Positions 10,263-18,993 of a DNA stretch of 64,000 nt are shown piece after piece. The stretch's first letter is position 1. Every line of letters begins with the position of its first letter. The DNA comes from Mycobacterium sp. Z3061. Lineage in GTDB: Bacteria; Actinomycetota; Actinomycetes; Mycobacteriales; Mycobacteriaceae. The stretch covers positions 6,235,234 through 6,299,233 of the forward strand of contig NZ_CP134062.1 in assembly GCF_031583025.1 (NCBI RefSeq). Direction: 5' to 3'. Both the position numbers and the translations under genes were made by a program. Under the pieces are notes generated by a model. It ran no database searches and was not told the origin of the DNA. It saw nothing but the letters and a program-made list of their open reading frames with translations.

Positions 10263-11051
10263 CTACTTGATCGCGCTGGCGTTCGTTGTGGCCAGATAGT
10301 GCGGCGGCTCGCCGCCACCGTGCACCTCCAGCGTCGCCCCGCTGATATACGACGCCACGTCACACGCTAAAAATGCTGCGGCCCAACCGATATCCTCTGG
10401 CTTGGCCAATCGGCCAAGTGGCACATTCTTCGAAATCGCCGCGATCGACTCGGCGTCACCGTAGAAAAGGTCGGCCTGTTCGGTTTCGACCATGCCGACC
10501 ACGCACGCGTTGACCCGGACCTTGGGCCCCCACTCCACCGCCAGCGTCTCGGTCAAACTCTCCAAGCCGGCCTTGGCCGCCCCGTAGGCCGCGGTGCCCG
10601 GACTCGGCCGCCGGCCACTGAGACTGCAGATGTTGACGATCGACCCGCCGCCGGGCTGGTTCTGCATCACGTCATTGGCGAACTGCGAAACCACCAGGCC
10701 GCCAATGAGATTGAGCTCGATGATCTTCCGGCTGAATTTCGGACTGGATCCCGCGGTCAACACGTACGGCGAACCACCGGCGTTGTTGACGACGACATCG
10801 ATCGAGCCGTGTCGCTCGACTATCGAGTCGATCAGGCCCTTGACGGCCTCTTCGTCGCGCACATCGCAACTGTGGAACTCGTGCGGAAAGCCCTCGACCG
10901 GCCGCCGGGCGCAGGTCACCACCCTCGCGCCCTGCTCGGCGAATACCGAACTGATACCGGCACCGACGCCGCGAACGCCACCCGTCACCAGCACCACACG
11001 CCCGGCCAAACCCAGATTGATGCCGCCGGGGGCTGATTGGGGTTGGGTCAC
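10263..11051 (-). CDS. Short-chain dehydrogenase/reductase (Rv3549c type)
   Basis: This 262-residue SDR has TGGVRGVGAGIS as the cofactor glycine motif, NNAGG, and AYGAAKAGLES carrying the Tyr-Lys pair. The GTG start at 11051 is 16 bp from the KstR2 operator, divergent from echA20. The order and lengths match Rv3549c of M. tuberculosis. A role in late steroid ring catabolism is inferred from the regulon; the substrate is unknown. Confidence 0.86.
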   Translation of the reverse strand: MTQPQSAPGGINLGLAGRVVLVTGGVRGVGAGISSVFAEQGARVVTCARRPVEGFPHEFHSCDVRDEEAVKGLIDSIVERHGSIDVVVNNAGGSPYVLTAGSSPKFSRKIIELNLIGGLVVSQFANDVMQNQPGGGSIVNICSLSGRRPSPGTAAYGAAKAGLESLTETLAVEWGPKVRVNACVVGMVETEQADLFYGDAESIAAISKNVPLGRLAKPEDIGWAAAFLACDVASYISGATLEVHGGGEPPHYLATTNASAIK

Positions 11052-11066
11052 TGTGCTAGCGTACCA

Positions 11067-11080
11067 AGCAAGTGCTTGCT
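11067..11080. promoter_or_regulatory. KstR2 operator between the SDR pair and echA20
   Basis: AGCAAGTGCTTGCT fits the KstR2 pattern AnCAAGnnCTTGnT at every fixed position. It lies between the start of the leftward SDR gene (11051) and the start of echA20 (11117), so one site can control both directions. Confidence 0.87.
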
Positions 11081-11116
11081 TAGGTAACTGACCCAGCAGA
11101 CTCAGCAGGAAGTGCC

Positions 11117-11887
11117 ATGACGATCACCTCCACCACCTTCGGGCCCGGGCCCGAAAAAAACATAGTCGCGGTCACCGTCGACTATCCGCCCGTCAACGCC
11201 ATTCCCTCGCAGGGATGGTTCGAACTCGGCGACGCGATCACGGCCGCCGGACGGGACCCACAGACGCACGCGGTGATCCTGCGCGCCGAGGGCCGCGGCT
11301 TCAACGCCGGTGTCGACATCAAGGAAATGCAGCGGACCGAAGGGTTCACCGCGCTGATCGACGCGAACCGCGGCTGCTTTGCGGCGTTCCGCGCGGTCTA
11401 CGAATGCGCGGTCCCGGTCATCGCCGCGGTCAACGGCTTCTGTGTAGGCGGCGGGATCGGTCTGGTCGGCAATGCCGACGTCATCGTCGCCTCCGACGAC
11501 GCGATCTTCGGCCTCCCGGAAGTGGAGCGCGGTGCGCTCGGCGCGGCCACTCACCTGTCCCGCCTGGTCCCCCAGCACATGATGCGGCGCCTGTTCTTCA
11601 CCGCCGCCACCGTGGACGCCGCGACGCTGCACCACTTCGGTTCGGTGCACGAGGTGGTGCCGCGCGCCGAGTTGGATGAGGCCGCGCTGCGGGTGGCCCG
11701 CGACATCGCCGCCAAGGACACCCGGGTCATCCGCGCCGCCAAGGAGGCGCTCAACCTGATCGATGTGCAACGCGTCAACTCGAGTTACCGCATGGAACAA
11801 GGGTTTACGTTCGAACTCAACCTGGCCGGTGTCGCCGACGAACACCGCGATGCATTCGCCGGCACGGCGAAGGGCAAGAAGGAATGA
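11117..11887 (+). CDS. echA20: EchA20, ring-opening crotonase-family hydrolase
   Basis: This 256-residue crotonase-fold protein (247 aa in Rv3550) has RAEGRGFNAGVDIKEM and FCVGGGIGLVGNADVI, which form the CoA-binding oxyanion hole. Known EchA20 hydrolyses the bicyclic HIEC-CoA intermediate to COCHEA-CoA, opening the penultimate ring of the steroid nucleus. It is the first gene of echA20-ipdA-ipdB-ipdC and overlaps ipdA by 4 nt (ATGA at 11884). Confidence 0.92.
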   Translation: MTITSTTFGPGPEKNIVAVTVDYPPVNAIPSQGWFELGDAITAAGRDPQTHAVILRAEGRGFNAGVDIKEMQRTEGFTALIDANRGCFAAFRAVYECAVPVIAAVNGFCVGGGIGLVGNADVIVASDDAIFGLPEVERGALGAATHLSRLVPQHMMRRLFFTAATVDAATLHHFGSVHEVVPRAELDEAALRVARDIAAKDTRVIRAAKEALNLIDVQRVNSSYRMEQGFTFELNLAGVADEHRDAFAGTAKGKKE

Positions 11888-12765
11888 CCGATAAGCGCAC
11901 CACCCTCGACGACGCCGTCGCGCACGTGCGCAGCGGCATGACCATCGGCATCGCCGGTTGGGGATCGCGCCGCAAGCCGATGGCTTTCGTGCGCGCGCTG
12001 CTGCGCACCGACGTCACCGACCTGACCGTGGTGACCTACGGCGGCCCGGACCTCGGCCTGCTGTGTTCGGCCGGCAAGGTCAAGCGCGTCTACTACGGAT
12101 TCGTCTCGCTGGATTCGCCGCCGTTCTACGACCCGTGGTTCGCCAAAGCCCGCACCAGCGGTGCTATCGAGGCGCGCGAGATGGACGAGGGCATGCTGCG
12201 CAACGGCCTGCAGGCGGCCGCGCAACGACTGCCGTTCCTGCCGACTCGCGCCGGGCTCGGCAGTGCGGTGCTGGACTTCTGGGAGGGCGAGCTCAAGACC
12301 GTCACCAGCCCCTACCCCACCGACGGCGGGTACGAGACGCTGATCGCGATGCCTGCGCTGCGGCTCGACGTCGCCTTCGCGCACCTCAATCTCGGCGACG
12401 AGAGGGGCAACGCCGCCTACACCGGCATCGACCCCTACTTCGACGACCTGTTCCTGATGGCCGCCGAGCAGCGCTTTCTGTCGGTGGAGCGCGTCGTCCC
12501 CACCGAGGAACTCGTCAAATCGGTTCCGCCCCAAGCATTGCTGATCAACCGGATGATGGTGGACGGCGTGGTGGAGGCACCCGGCGGCGCGCATTTCACC
12601 ACCGCCGCACCCGATTACGGCCGGGACGAGAAGTTCCAGCGCCACTACGCCGAGGCCGCGTCCAGTGAAGAGGGCTGGCAGCAGTTCGTGGCCACGTACC
12701 TGTCCGGCAGCGAAGAGGACTACCAGGCCGCCGTGCGCAAGTTCGCCGAGGAGGCAGCGAAATGA
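11884..12765 (+). CDS. ipdA: IpdA, COCHEA-CoA hydrolase alpha subunit
   Basis: This 293-residue protein belongs to the CoA-transferase family I alpha type (DDAVAHVRSGMTIGIAGWGSRRKP, then FVSLDSPPFYD). It corresponds to Rv3551. In known systems IpdA and IpdB form an atypical CoA transferase-fold hydrolase that opens the last ring of the steroid (COCHEA-CoA) by carbon-carbon bond hydrolysis. The start overlaps echA20 and the stop overlaps ipdB, indicating coupled, stoichiometric expression. Confidence 0.92.
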   Translation: MTDKRTTLDDAVAHVRSGMTIGIAGWGSRRKPMAFVRALLRTDVTDLTVVTYGGPDLGLLCSAGKVKRVYYGFVSLDSPPFYDPWFAKARTSGAIEAREMDEGMLRNGLQAAAQRLPFLPTRAGLGSAVLDFWEGELKTVTSPYPTDGGYETLIAMPALRLDVAFAHLNLGDERGNAAYTGIDPYFDDLFLMAAEQRFLSVERVVPTEELVKSVPPQALLINRMMVDGVVEAPGGAHFTTAAPDYGRDEKFQRHYAEAASSEEGWQQFVATYLSGSEEDYQAAVRKFAEEAAK

Positions 12766-13505
12766 CCGGCACCCGAGCCGAAGTGTGCGCGGTCGCCTGC
12801 GCCGAGCTGTTCAGAGATGCCGGCGAAATCATGATCAGCCCGATGACCAACATGGCCTCGGTGGGCGCCCGGCTGGCACGACTGACGTTCTCCCCCGACA
12901 TCCTGCTCACCGACGGCGAGGCGCAACTGCTGGCCGACACCCCGGCGCTCGGCAAGACGGGGCCGGTCGAGGGCTGGATGCCGTTCGGGCGGGTCTTCGA
13001 GACGCTGTCCTGGGGACGGCGCCATGTGGTGATGGGCGCGAATCAGGTTGACCGCTACGGCAATCAGAACATCTCGGCGTTCGGCCCGCTGCAGCAGCCG
13101 ACCCGGCAAATGTTCGGGCTGCGCGGCTCGCCGGGCAACACGATCAACCACGCCACCAGCTACTGGGTCGGTAACCATTCCAAGCGGGTGTTCACCGATA
13201 CGGTCGATATCGTCTGCGGCATCGGTTACGACAAGGTGGACCCGGACAACCCGGCGTTCCGGTTCGTCAACGTCTTCCGCGTGGTGTCCAATCTCGGCGT
13301 TTTCGACTTCGGCGGACCGGAGCACACCATGCGGGCCTTGTCGCTGCACCCCGGTGTCGCGCCCGACGACGTCCGCGAAGCCACGTCGTTCGATGTGCAC
13401 GGTCTCGACGAGGCGGATGAAACCCGGCAGCCGACCGACGACGAGCTGCGCCTGATCCGCGAGGTCATCGATCCGAAGTCGTTGCGCGACAGAGAGATCC
13501 GTTAG
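12762..13505 (+). CDS. ipdB: IpdB, COCHEA-CoA hydrolase beta subunit
   Basis: This 247-residue CoA-transferase beta-type subunit (NQVDRYGNQNISAFG, FRFVNVFRVVSNLGVFDF) corresponds to Rv3552. The ATG overlaps the ipdA stop (12762-12765) and its own TAG overlaps the ipdC GTG by one base. It forms the hydrolase with IpdA. Confidence 0.92.
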   Translation: MTGTRAEVCAVACAELFRDAGEIMISPMTNMASVGARLARLTFSPDILLTDGEAQLLADTPALGKTGPVEGWMPFGRVFETLSWGRRHVVMGANQVDRYGNQNISAFGPLQQPTRQMFGLRGSPGNTINHATSYWVGNHSKRVFTDTVDIVCGIGYDKVDPDNPAFRFVNVFRVVSNLGVFDFGGPEHTMRALSLHPGVAPDDVREATSFDVHGLDEADETRQPTDDELRLIREVIDPKSLRDREIR

Positions 13506-14572
13506 TGAAGCTCAGAACACCGCTGACCGAGCTGGTCGGCATCGAGCACCCGGTGGTGCAGACCGGGATGGGCTGGGTGGCCGGCGCGCGGCTGGTGTCG
13601 GCGACGGCCAACGCCGGCGGGTTGGGCATCCTGGCCTCGGCCACCATGACACTGGACGAGCTGGCCACCGCCATCGGCAAGGTCAAAGCCGCCACCGACA
13701 AGCCGTTCGGCGTCAACATCCGCGCCGATGCCGCCGACGCCGGCGATCGCGTCGAACTGATGATTCGCGAGGGCGTCAAGGTCGCGTCGTTCGCGCTGGC
13801 GCCCAAGCCCGAATTGATCGCCCGCCTCAAAGAGGCCGGCGCGGTGGTTGTTCCGTCGATCGGTGCGGCCAAGCATGCCCGCAAGGTGGCCGGCTGGGGC
13901 GCCGACGCGATGATCGTGCAGGGCGGCGAAGGCGGCGGGCACACCGGCCCGGTCGCCACCACCCTGCTGCTGCCGTCCGTCCTGGACGCGGTCAAGGGCA
14001 CCGGCATCCCGGTGATCGCCGCCGGCGGTTTCTTCGACGGACGCGGACTGGCAGCGGCACTTTCCTACGGCGCGGCCGGGGTGGCGATGGGCACCCGCTT
14101 CCTGCTCACGTCGGATTCCACGGTGCCCGACGCCGTCAAGCGGCGATACCTGGAGTCGGCCCTGGACGGCACGGTGGTCACCACCCGCGTCGACGGCATG
14201 CCGCACCGGGTGCTGCGGACCGGCCTGGTCGAGAAGCTGGAAAGCGGTTCGCGGGCAAGGGGTTTCACCGCCGCGGTACGCAACGCCGCCAAATTCAAGC
14301 AGATGTCGCAGATGAGCTGGCGGTCGATGATCACCGACGGCCTGGCCATGCGGCACGGCAAGGAACTCACCTGGTCACAGGTGGTGATGGCGGCCAACAC
14401 CCCGATGCTGCTCAAGGCCGGACTGGTCGAGGGCAACACCGACGCCGGTGTCCTGGCGTCCGGGCAGGTGGCCGGCATCCTGGACGACCTGCCGTCATGC
14501 GCCGAGTTGATCGAGTCGATCGTGGCCGAGGCGATCGAGCATCTTCAGGCCGCATCGAAGCTAGTGGAGTAG
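13505..14572 (+). CDS. ipdC: IpdC, FMN-dependent oxidoreductase (nitronate monooxygenase-like)
   Basis: This 355-residue TIM-barrel flavoprotein (VQTGMGWVAGARLVSATANAG, QGGEGGGHTGPVATTLLLP, AAGGFFDGRGLAAAL) matches Rv3553. Known IpdC acts on a 5-oxo HIC-CoA type intermediate just before EchA20. The GTG start shares a base with the ipdB TAG. It is the fourth gene of the KstR2-controlled operon. Confidence 0.9.
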   Translation: MKLRTPLTELVGIEHPVVQTGMGWVAGARLVSATANAGGLGILASATMTLDELATAIGKVKAATDKPFGVNIRADAADAGDRVELMIREGVKVASFALAPKPELIARLKEAGAVVVPSIGAAKHARKVAGWGADAMIVQGGEGGGHTGPVATTLLLPSVLDAVKGTGIPVIAAGGFFDGRGLAAALSYGAAGVAMGTRFLLTSDSTVPDAVKRRYLESALDGTVVTTRVDGMPHRVLRTGLVEKLESGSRARGFTAAVRNAAKFKQMSQMSWRSMITDGLAMRHGKELTWSQVVMAANTPMLLKAGLVEGNTDAGVLASGQVAGILDDLPSCAELIESIVAEAIEHLQAASKLVE

Positions 14573-14602
14573 TTGACGCGTGTCGACTAGGCTCTTTCAG
14601 CT

Positions 14603-16612
14603 ATGTCGACCGTCGAGCAGGAACAAGCGACCTCCGGGTCCGCCGCGACGCACGCACTGCCCGATCCGGGTGAAGCGGTGCCCAAGCTTGCGCTACCCAC
14701 GATCGGGATCTTCCTCGCGTCCCTGACCGCCTTTGTGACCTGCACAGTCGGCTACATCAACGGATGGTCACCCTGGTGGGTGACCATTCCGGTGAACGCC
14801 GCGGTGACGTTCGTGATGTTCACCGTCGTGCACGACGCGTCGCATTACTCGATCAGCTCGGTTCGCTGGGTCAACGGCCTGATGGGGCGGCTCGCCTGGC
14901 TCTTCGTCGGTCCGGTCGTCGCGTTCCCGTCGTTCGGGTACATCCACATCCAGCATCACCGGCACTCCAACGACGACGACCAGGACCCGGACACCTTCGC
15001 CTCGCACGGCAAGTGGTGGCAGTTGCCGTTGCGCTGGTCGATGGTGGAGTACTTCTACCTGCGCTACTACCTGCCGCGCGCCCGCAGCCGCCCGGTCATC
15101 GAGGTCGCCGAGACGGTGCTGATGATGGTCCTGAGCCTGACCGGGCTGGCCGTGGCCGTCGCGACCGGCAACTTCTGGATCCTGCTCGTCGTATTCCTGA
15201 TCCCACAGCGCATCGGGCTGACCATCCTGGCGTGGTGGTTCGACTGGCTGCCCCACCACGGACTCGAAGACACGCAGCGCACCAACCGCTACCGGGCGAC
15301 CCGCAATCGCGTCGGCGCCGAATGGCTGTTCACTCCGGTTCTGCTGTCGCAGAACTACCACCTGGTGCATCACCTGCACCCGTCGGTGCCCTTCTACCGC
15401 TACCTGCGGACGTGGAAGCGCAACGAAGAGGCTTACCTGGAGCGCAACGCCGCCATCAACACGGTCTTCGGCCAGCAGCTCAACCCCGACGAGTACCGGG
15501 AGTGGAAGGAACTCAACGGCCGGCTGTCCAAGCTGCTTCCGGTGCGAATGCCCTCGCGATCCAGTTCGCCGCACGCCGTGCTGCACCGCATCCCGGTCGC
15601 GTCGGTAGACCCCATCACCGCCGACAGCACCCTGGTCACCTTCGCCGTGCCCGAGGACCTGCAGGACGCGTTCCGGTTCGAACCGGGCCAGCATGTCACG
15701 GTGGTGGGCGCTGAAGGCGTTCGTCGCAACTACTCAATCTGCGCGCCGGCAACGCGCGCGCAGCTGCGGATCGCGGTCAAACACATTCCCGGCGGCGCTT
15801 TCTCGACGTATGTGGCTGAGCAACTCAAGGCCGGTGATGTGCTCGAGCTGATGACGCCGACCGGCCGGTTCGGCACCCCGCTGCATCCCTTGCACCGCAA
15901 GCACTACGTCGGCCTGGTGGCCGGCAGCGGTATTACGCCGGTGTTGTCAATCGTGGCAACGACTTTGGAGATCGAGACGGAGAGTCGGTTCACGCTGATC
16001 TATGGCAACCGCACCAAGGAATCGACGATGTTCCGCGCCGAACTGGACCGCCTCGAGTCGCGTTATGCCGACCGGCTGGAAGTCCTGCACGTGCTGTCTG
16101 GGGAGTCGTTGCACGCTCCGGAGCTGCGTGGCCGGATCGACCGCGACAAACTGAACCTGTGGCTGACCGGCAACCTGCAGCCGGACCACGTCGACGAGTG
16201 GTTCATCTGCGGCCCGATGGAGATGACCACCGCCGTTCGCGAGACGTTGCTGGAGCACCGGGTGGACGCCGAGCGCATTCACCTGGAGCTTTTCCACGGC
16301 TTCGAAACTGGTTCTGCCGCACAGCATTCCTATGAGAGCGCGACGGTGACGTTCCGGCTGTCCGGGAAGCAGTGGACGTACGATCTGACCCCCGGCGACT
16401 CGATCCTCGAGGGCGCGCTGCAGGTGCGCGACGACGCGCCGTATGCCTGCATGGGCGGCGCGTGCGGAACCTGCCGGGCGAAGTTGATCGAGGGCAATGT
16501 CGAGATGGACCACAACTTCGCGCTCGGGCAGGCCGAGCTGGACGCCGGTTACATCCTTACTTGCCAGTCGCATCCGACCACGCCGTTCGTCTCGGTCGAC
16601 TACGACGCCTGA
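14603..16612 (+). CDS. fdxB: FdxB, fatty-acid desaturase / ferredoxin reductase fusion
   Basis: This 669-residue fusion starts with a membrane-bound desaturase/hydroxylase domain (about 30-310) that has histidine boxes HDASH (77-81), HHRHS (118-122) and a third in NYHLVHHLHPSVP, plus several hydrophobic segments. An FAD/NAD-binding ferredoxin reductase module follows (RRNYSICAP, GLVAGSGITPVLSI, FICGPMEM). A C-terminal plant-type 2Fe-2S domain has cysteines in YACMGGACGTC and a later TCQSHP. It corresponds to Rv3554. The fusion supplies its own electron chain; the substrate is not known. It starts 30 nt after ipdC, probably in the same transcript. The stop is followed by two 54-nt inverted repeats. 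Confidence 0.9.
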   Translation: MSTVEQEQATSGSAATHALPDPGEAVPKLALPTIGIFLASLTAFVTCTVGYINGWSPWWVTIPVNAAVTFVMFTVVHDASHYSISSVRWVNGLMGRLAWLFVGPVVAFPSFGYIHIQHHRHSNDDDQDPDTFASHGKWWQLPLRWSMVEYFYLRYYLPRARSRPVIEVAETVLMMVLSLTGLAVAVATGNFWILLVVFLIPQRIGLTILAWWFDWLPHHGLEDTQRTNRYRATRNRVGAEWLFTPVLLSQNYHLVHHLHPSVPFYRYLRTWKRNEEAYLERNAAINTVFGQQLNPDEYREWKELNGRLSKLLPVRMPSRSSSPHAVLHRIPVASVDPITADSTLVTFAVPEDLQDAFRFEPGQHVTVVGAEGVRRNYSICAPATRAQLRIAVKHIPGGAFSTYVAEQLKAGDVLELMTPTGRFGTPLHPLHRKHYVGLVAGSGITPVLSIVATTLEIETESRFTLIYGNRTKESTMFRAELDRLESRYADRLEVLHVLSGESLHAPELRGRIDRDKLNLWLTGNLQPDHVDEWFICGPMEMTTAVRETLLEHRVDAERIHLELFHGFETGSAAQHSYESATVTFRLSGKQWTYDLTPGDSILEGALQVRDDAPYACMGGACGTCRAKLIEGNVEMDHNFALGQAELDAGYILTCQSHPTTPFVSVDYDA

Positions 16613-16634
16613 GGATCGCTTCTCCCGTTTCGCC

Positions 16635-16688
16635 GAGTGTGAATCGCACGACGCGACACGCCGCCAGAGCGTCGTCGAATTCCCACTC
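16635..16688. repeat. 54-nt inverted repeat, copy A
   Basis: Arms of 20 nt (16635-16654 and 16669-16688) are complementary at most positions around a 14-nt loop. It begins GAGTGTGAATCGC and ends with TTCCCACTC. It is one of four copies of identical length that align without gaps (16635, 16747, 17750, 25564). It lies just downstream of fdxB and may also terminate its transcript. Confidence 0.8.
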
Positions 16689-16746
16689 GCGGGAGTGACC
16701 GGCGCCATCGCCTTCCGGGCGCCACTCGCACCCCGAGTCCTTTGCC

Positions 16747-16800
16747 GAGCGTGAATTCTGCGACACAACACGCCGATTCGGCGTCATAGAATTCACACTG
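16747..16800. repeat. 54-nt inverted repeat, copy B
   Basis: A second copy lies 112 bp after copy A in the same orientation. Arms 16747-16766 and 16781-16800 pair through GTGAATTC/GAATTCAC, with the loop sharing CGCCG with the other copies. It lies 31 bp from the 3' end of the DUF559-type gene. Confidence 0.8.
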
Positions 16801-16831
16801 GCGCGGCGTGCGGGGTCGCGGGGGCCCGGGG

Positions 16832-17692
16832 TCACCAGCGCCATCCGGCAGCCTGCATCGCCGCGACAACCCGGCTGACGAATGTCGCCTCCCGGTAGCG
16901 GAGCAGGTCGCTGCTCACCCTGACGATTTTCCAGCCCAAATCGGCCAACGCGGTATACCGGTCGATGTCCCGGTCACGTTGGTCCGAGTCCGTCCAGTGC
17001 TGCGGCCCGTCGTACTCGATACCGACGCGCAGCTCCTCGTAGCCCATGTCGACACGCGCCACGAAGTACCCGTATTCGCCGCATACCCTGACCTGCGTCT
17101 GGGGTTTCGGCAGCCCCGCATCGATCAACGCCAATCGGGTCCGCGTCTCCTGCGGTGATTCGGCCCCTCCGTCGACCAACGGCAATATCCGGCGAAGTCT
17201 CACCAGACCACGCGCGCCTCGATGCTCGGCGATCACAGCTTCCACGTCGGCAACCTTCAGATCGGTCGCGTTCACGAGAGCATCGAGGCGCTGGACCGCG
17301 TGCAACCGCGTAGCGGTTCGTCTGCCGATATCGAAGGCTGTGCGCGCGGGGGTGGTCACCGTAATTCCTTCTACGGTCAGCACTTCGTGCGGCGCAAGGG
17401 TATCGCTATGAACCACGATGCGCGGCGGCGGTTTTCGATTGTCGTGCACCAGCTCGGCATCGAGTGACGGGCTGACCCATTTAGCGCCGAGTAGTGCTGC
17501 CGCCGAGTTGCCGGCGACCACCGCACGACGGCGTGACCACAACCACGCGGCATGCGCGCGCTGGCCGGCTGTCAGCTCGATGCCGGCCGCGCCGTAGACG
17601 CCGGGGTAAACGGGCTCGTACAGCGTCCGCATGGCGCGCTCGGGAATGACCCCAGCAGCTAGCGCTTCAACGCCGAGAAACGGCCAGTCCAT
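16832..17692 (-). CDS. DUF559 / AbiEi-like domain protein (Rv3555c type)
   Basis: This 286-residue protein has the same architecture as the one at 204-1049. Its N-terminal AbiEi-like segment contains LGVEALAAGVIPERAMRTLYEPVYPGVYG. Its C-terminal Vsr/DUF559-like domain has GIEYDGPQHWTDSDQRDRD, then YTALADLGWKIVRV. It sits exactly where Rv3555c lies in M. tuberculosis, between fdxB and fadA6, so the gene is old at this site. It is flanked on the 3' side by 54-nt repeats A and B and on the 5' side by copy C. A DNA-binding or nuclease-like role is inferred from the fold signature only. Confidence 0.82.
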   Translation of the reverse strand: MDWPFLGVEALAAGVIPERAMRTLYEPVYPGVYGAAGIELTAGQRAHAAWLWSRRRAVVAGNSAAALLGAKWVSPSLDAELVHDNRKPPPRIVVHSDTLAPHEVLTVEGITVTTPARTAFDIGRRTATRLHAVQRLDALVNATDLKVADVEAVIAEHRGARGLVRLRRILPLVDGGAESPQETRTRLALIDAGLPKPQTQVRVCGEYGYFVARVDMGYEELRVGIEYDGPQHWTDSDQRDRDIDRYTALADLGWKIVRVSSDLLRYREATFVSRVVAAMQAAGWRW

Positions 17693-17749
17693 CTGCGGAT
17701 GCTGTCACCCGACGGACGATCCCCGCGGTCGCCCATCCCCACCCCGCCC

Positions 17750-17803
17750 GAGTGTGAACTTCACGACGCGACTCGCCGAGGAAGCGTCGTGAAACTCGCA
17801 CTC
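17750..17803. repeat. 54-nt inverted repeat, copy C
   Basis: Arms 17750-17769 and 17784-17803 pair at 17 of 20 positions by hand count (GAGTGTGAACTTCACGACGC against GCGTCGTGAAACTCGCACTC), with a 14-nt loop containing CGCCG. It sits between the start of the DUF559-type gene (17692) and the 3' end of fadA6 (17822), in the same orientation as copies A and B. Confidence 0.85.
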
Positions 17804-17821
17804 GGCGCCGAAGGGAGGGTC

Positions 17822-18991
17822 TCAGAGACGCTCGATGATGGTCACGTTCGCGGTGCCGCCACCCTCGCACATCGTCTGCAGCCCGTAGCGGCCACCGATG
17901 CGCTCCAGGGTGTTCAGCATGGTGGTGAACAGCTTGGCGCCAGTGGCGCCCAACGGGTGCCCGAGTGCGATCGCGCCGCCGTTGGGGTTGACCCTCTCCG
18001 GGTCCGCTTTGATCTCCTTGAGCCAGGCCATGACAACCGGTGCGAACGCCTCGTTGATCTCGACGGTGTCGATGTCGTCGATGGACAGGCCCGTCTTCTC
18101 CAGCGCGTAACGGGTGGCCGGGATGGGCCCGGTGAGCATGAACACCGGGTCGGCACCGCGGGTGCTGATGTGGTGGATGCGGGCGCGCGGCGTCAGACCG
18201 TGATCTTTGACGGCCTGCTCGGACGCCAGCAGCACTGCGGATGCTCCGTCGGAAATCTGGCTGGCCATCGCCGCGGTCAACCGGCCGCCTTCGACCAGCG
18301 TCTTCAATCCGGCCATTTTCTCCAACGACGATTCCCGCGGGCCTTCGTCCACCCGGAAAGCACCGGTTTCGGTTTCGACAGAGAGGATCTCGTTGTCGAA
18401 GTTGCCGCCGCGGATCGCCGCGAATGCCCTTTCGTGGCTATTGAGCGAGTACTGCTCCATCTCTTCCCGCGACAGGTTCCACTTCTCGGCGATCATCTCC
18501 GAACCGCGGAACTGCGAGATCTCCTGGTCGCCGTACCTGTGCAGCCACTGCTTGGATTCGTTTGTGGGCGAGGTGAATCCGAACTGCTCGCCGACGGTCA
18601 TCGCCGACGAGATCGGGATCTGGCTCATGTTCTGCATGCCACCGGCCACAATCAGATCCGCGGTGCCCGACATAATCGCTTGCGCGCCAAAAGAAATGGC
18701 CTGCTGGCTGGAGCCGCACTGCCGGTCGACGGTGACACCCGGCACCTCTTCCGGATAGCCGGCGGCCAGCCACGACAGGCGCGCGATGTTTCCGGCCTGG
18801 CCGCCGATGGCGTCCACGCAACCGGCGATCACGTCGTCGACGGCGGCCGGGTCGACGTCCACCCGGTCCAGCAGTCCACGCCACCCGAGGGCACCGAGGT
18901 CGACGGGATGAACACCGGCCAACCCGCCCCCACGCTTGCCAACCGCGGTACGCACCGCGTCGATGACATAGGCCTCGGAATACCCAGCCAT
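17822..18991 (-). CDS. fadA6: FadA6, thiolase of ring catabolism
   Basis: This 389-residue thiolase (386 aa in Rv3556c) has the nucleophile in VDRQCGSSQQ (Cys92), IALGHPLGATG for the histidine and MCEGGGTANVTII at the C-terminus. I chose the ATG at 18991 (MAGYSEAYVIDAVRT) because it matches the thiolase N-terminus and comes 3 nt after the kstR2 stop; the longer in-frame extension runs through kstR2. It belongs to the KstR2 regulon and probably performs the thiolytic step after the ring C/D products are opened. Confidence 0.92.
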   Translation of the reverse strand: MAGYSEAYVIDAVRTAVGKRGGGLAGVHPVDLGALGWRGLLDRVDVDPAAVDDVIAGCVDAIGGQAGNIARLSWLAAGYPEEVPGVTVDRQCGSSQQAISFGAQAIMSGTADLIVAGGMQNMSQIPISSAMTVGEQFGFTSPTNESKQWLHRYGDQEISQFRGSEMIAEKWNLSREEMEQYSLNSHERAFAAIRGGNFDNEILSVETETGAFRVDEGPRESSLEKMAGLKTLVEGGRLTAAMASQISDGASAVLLASEQAVKDHGLTPRARIHHISTRGADPVFMLTGPIPATRYALEKTGLSIDDIDTVEINEAFAPVVMAWLKEIKADPERVNPNGGAIALGHPLGATGAKLFTTMLNTLERIGGRYGLQTMCEGGGTANVTIIERL

Positions 18992-18993
18992 GT

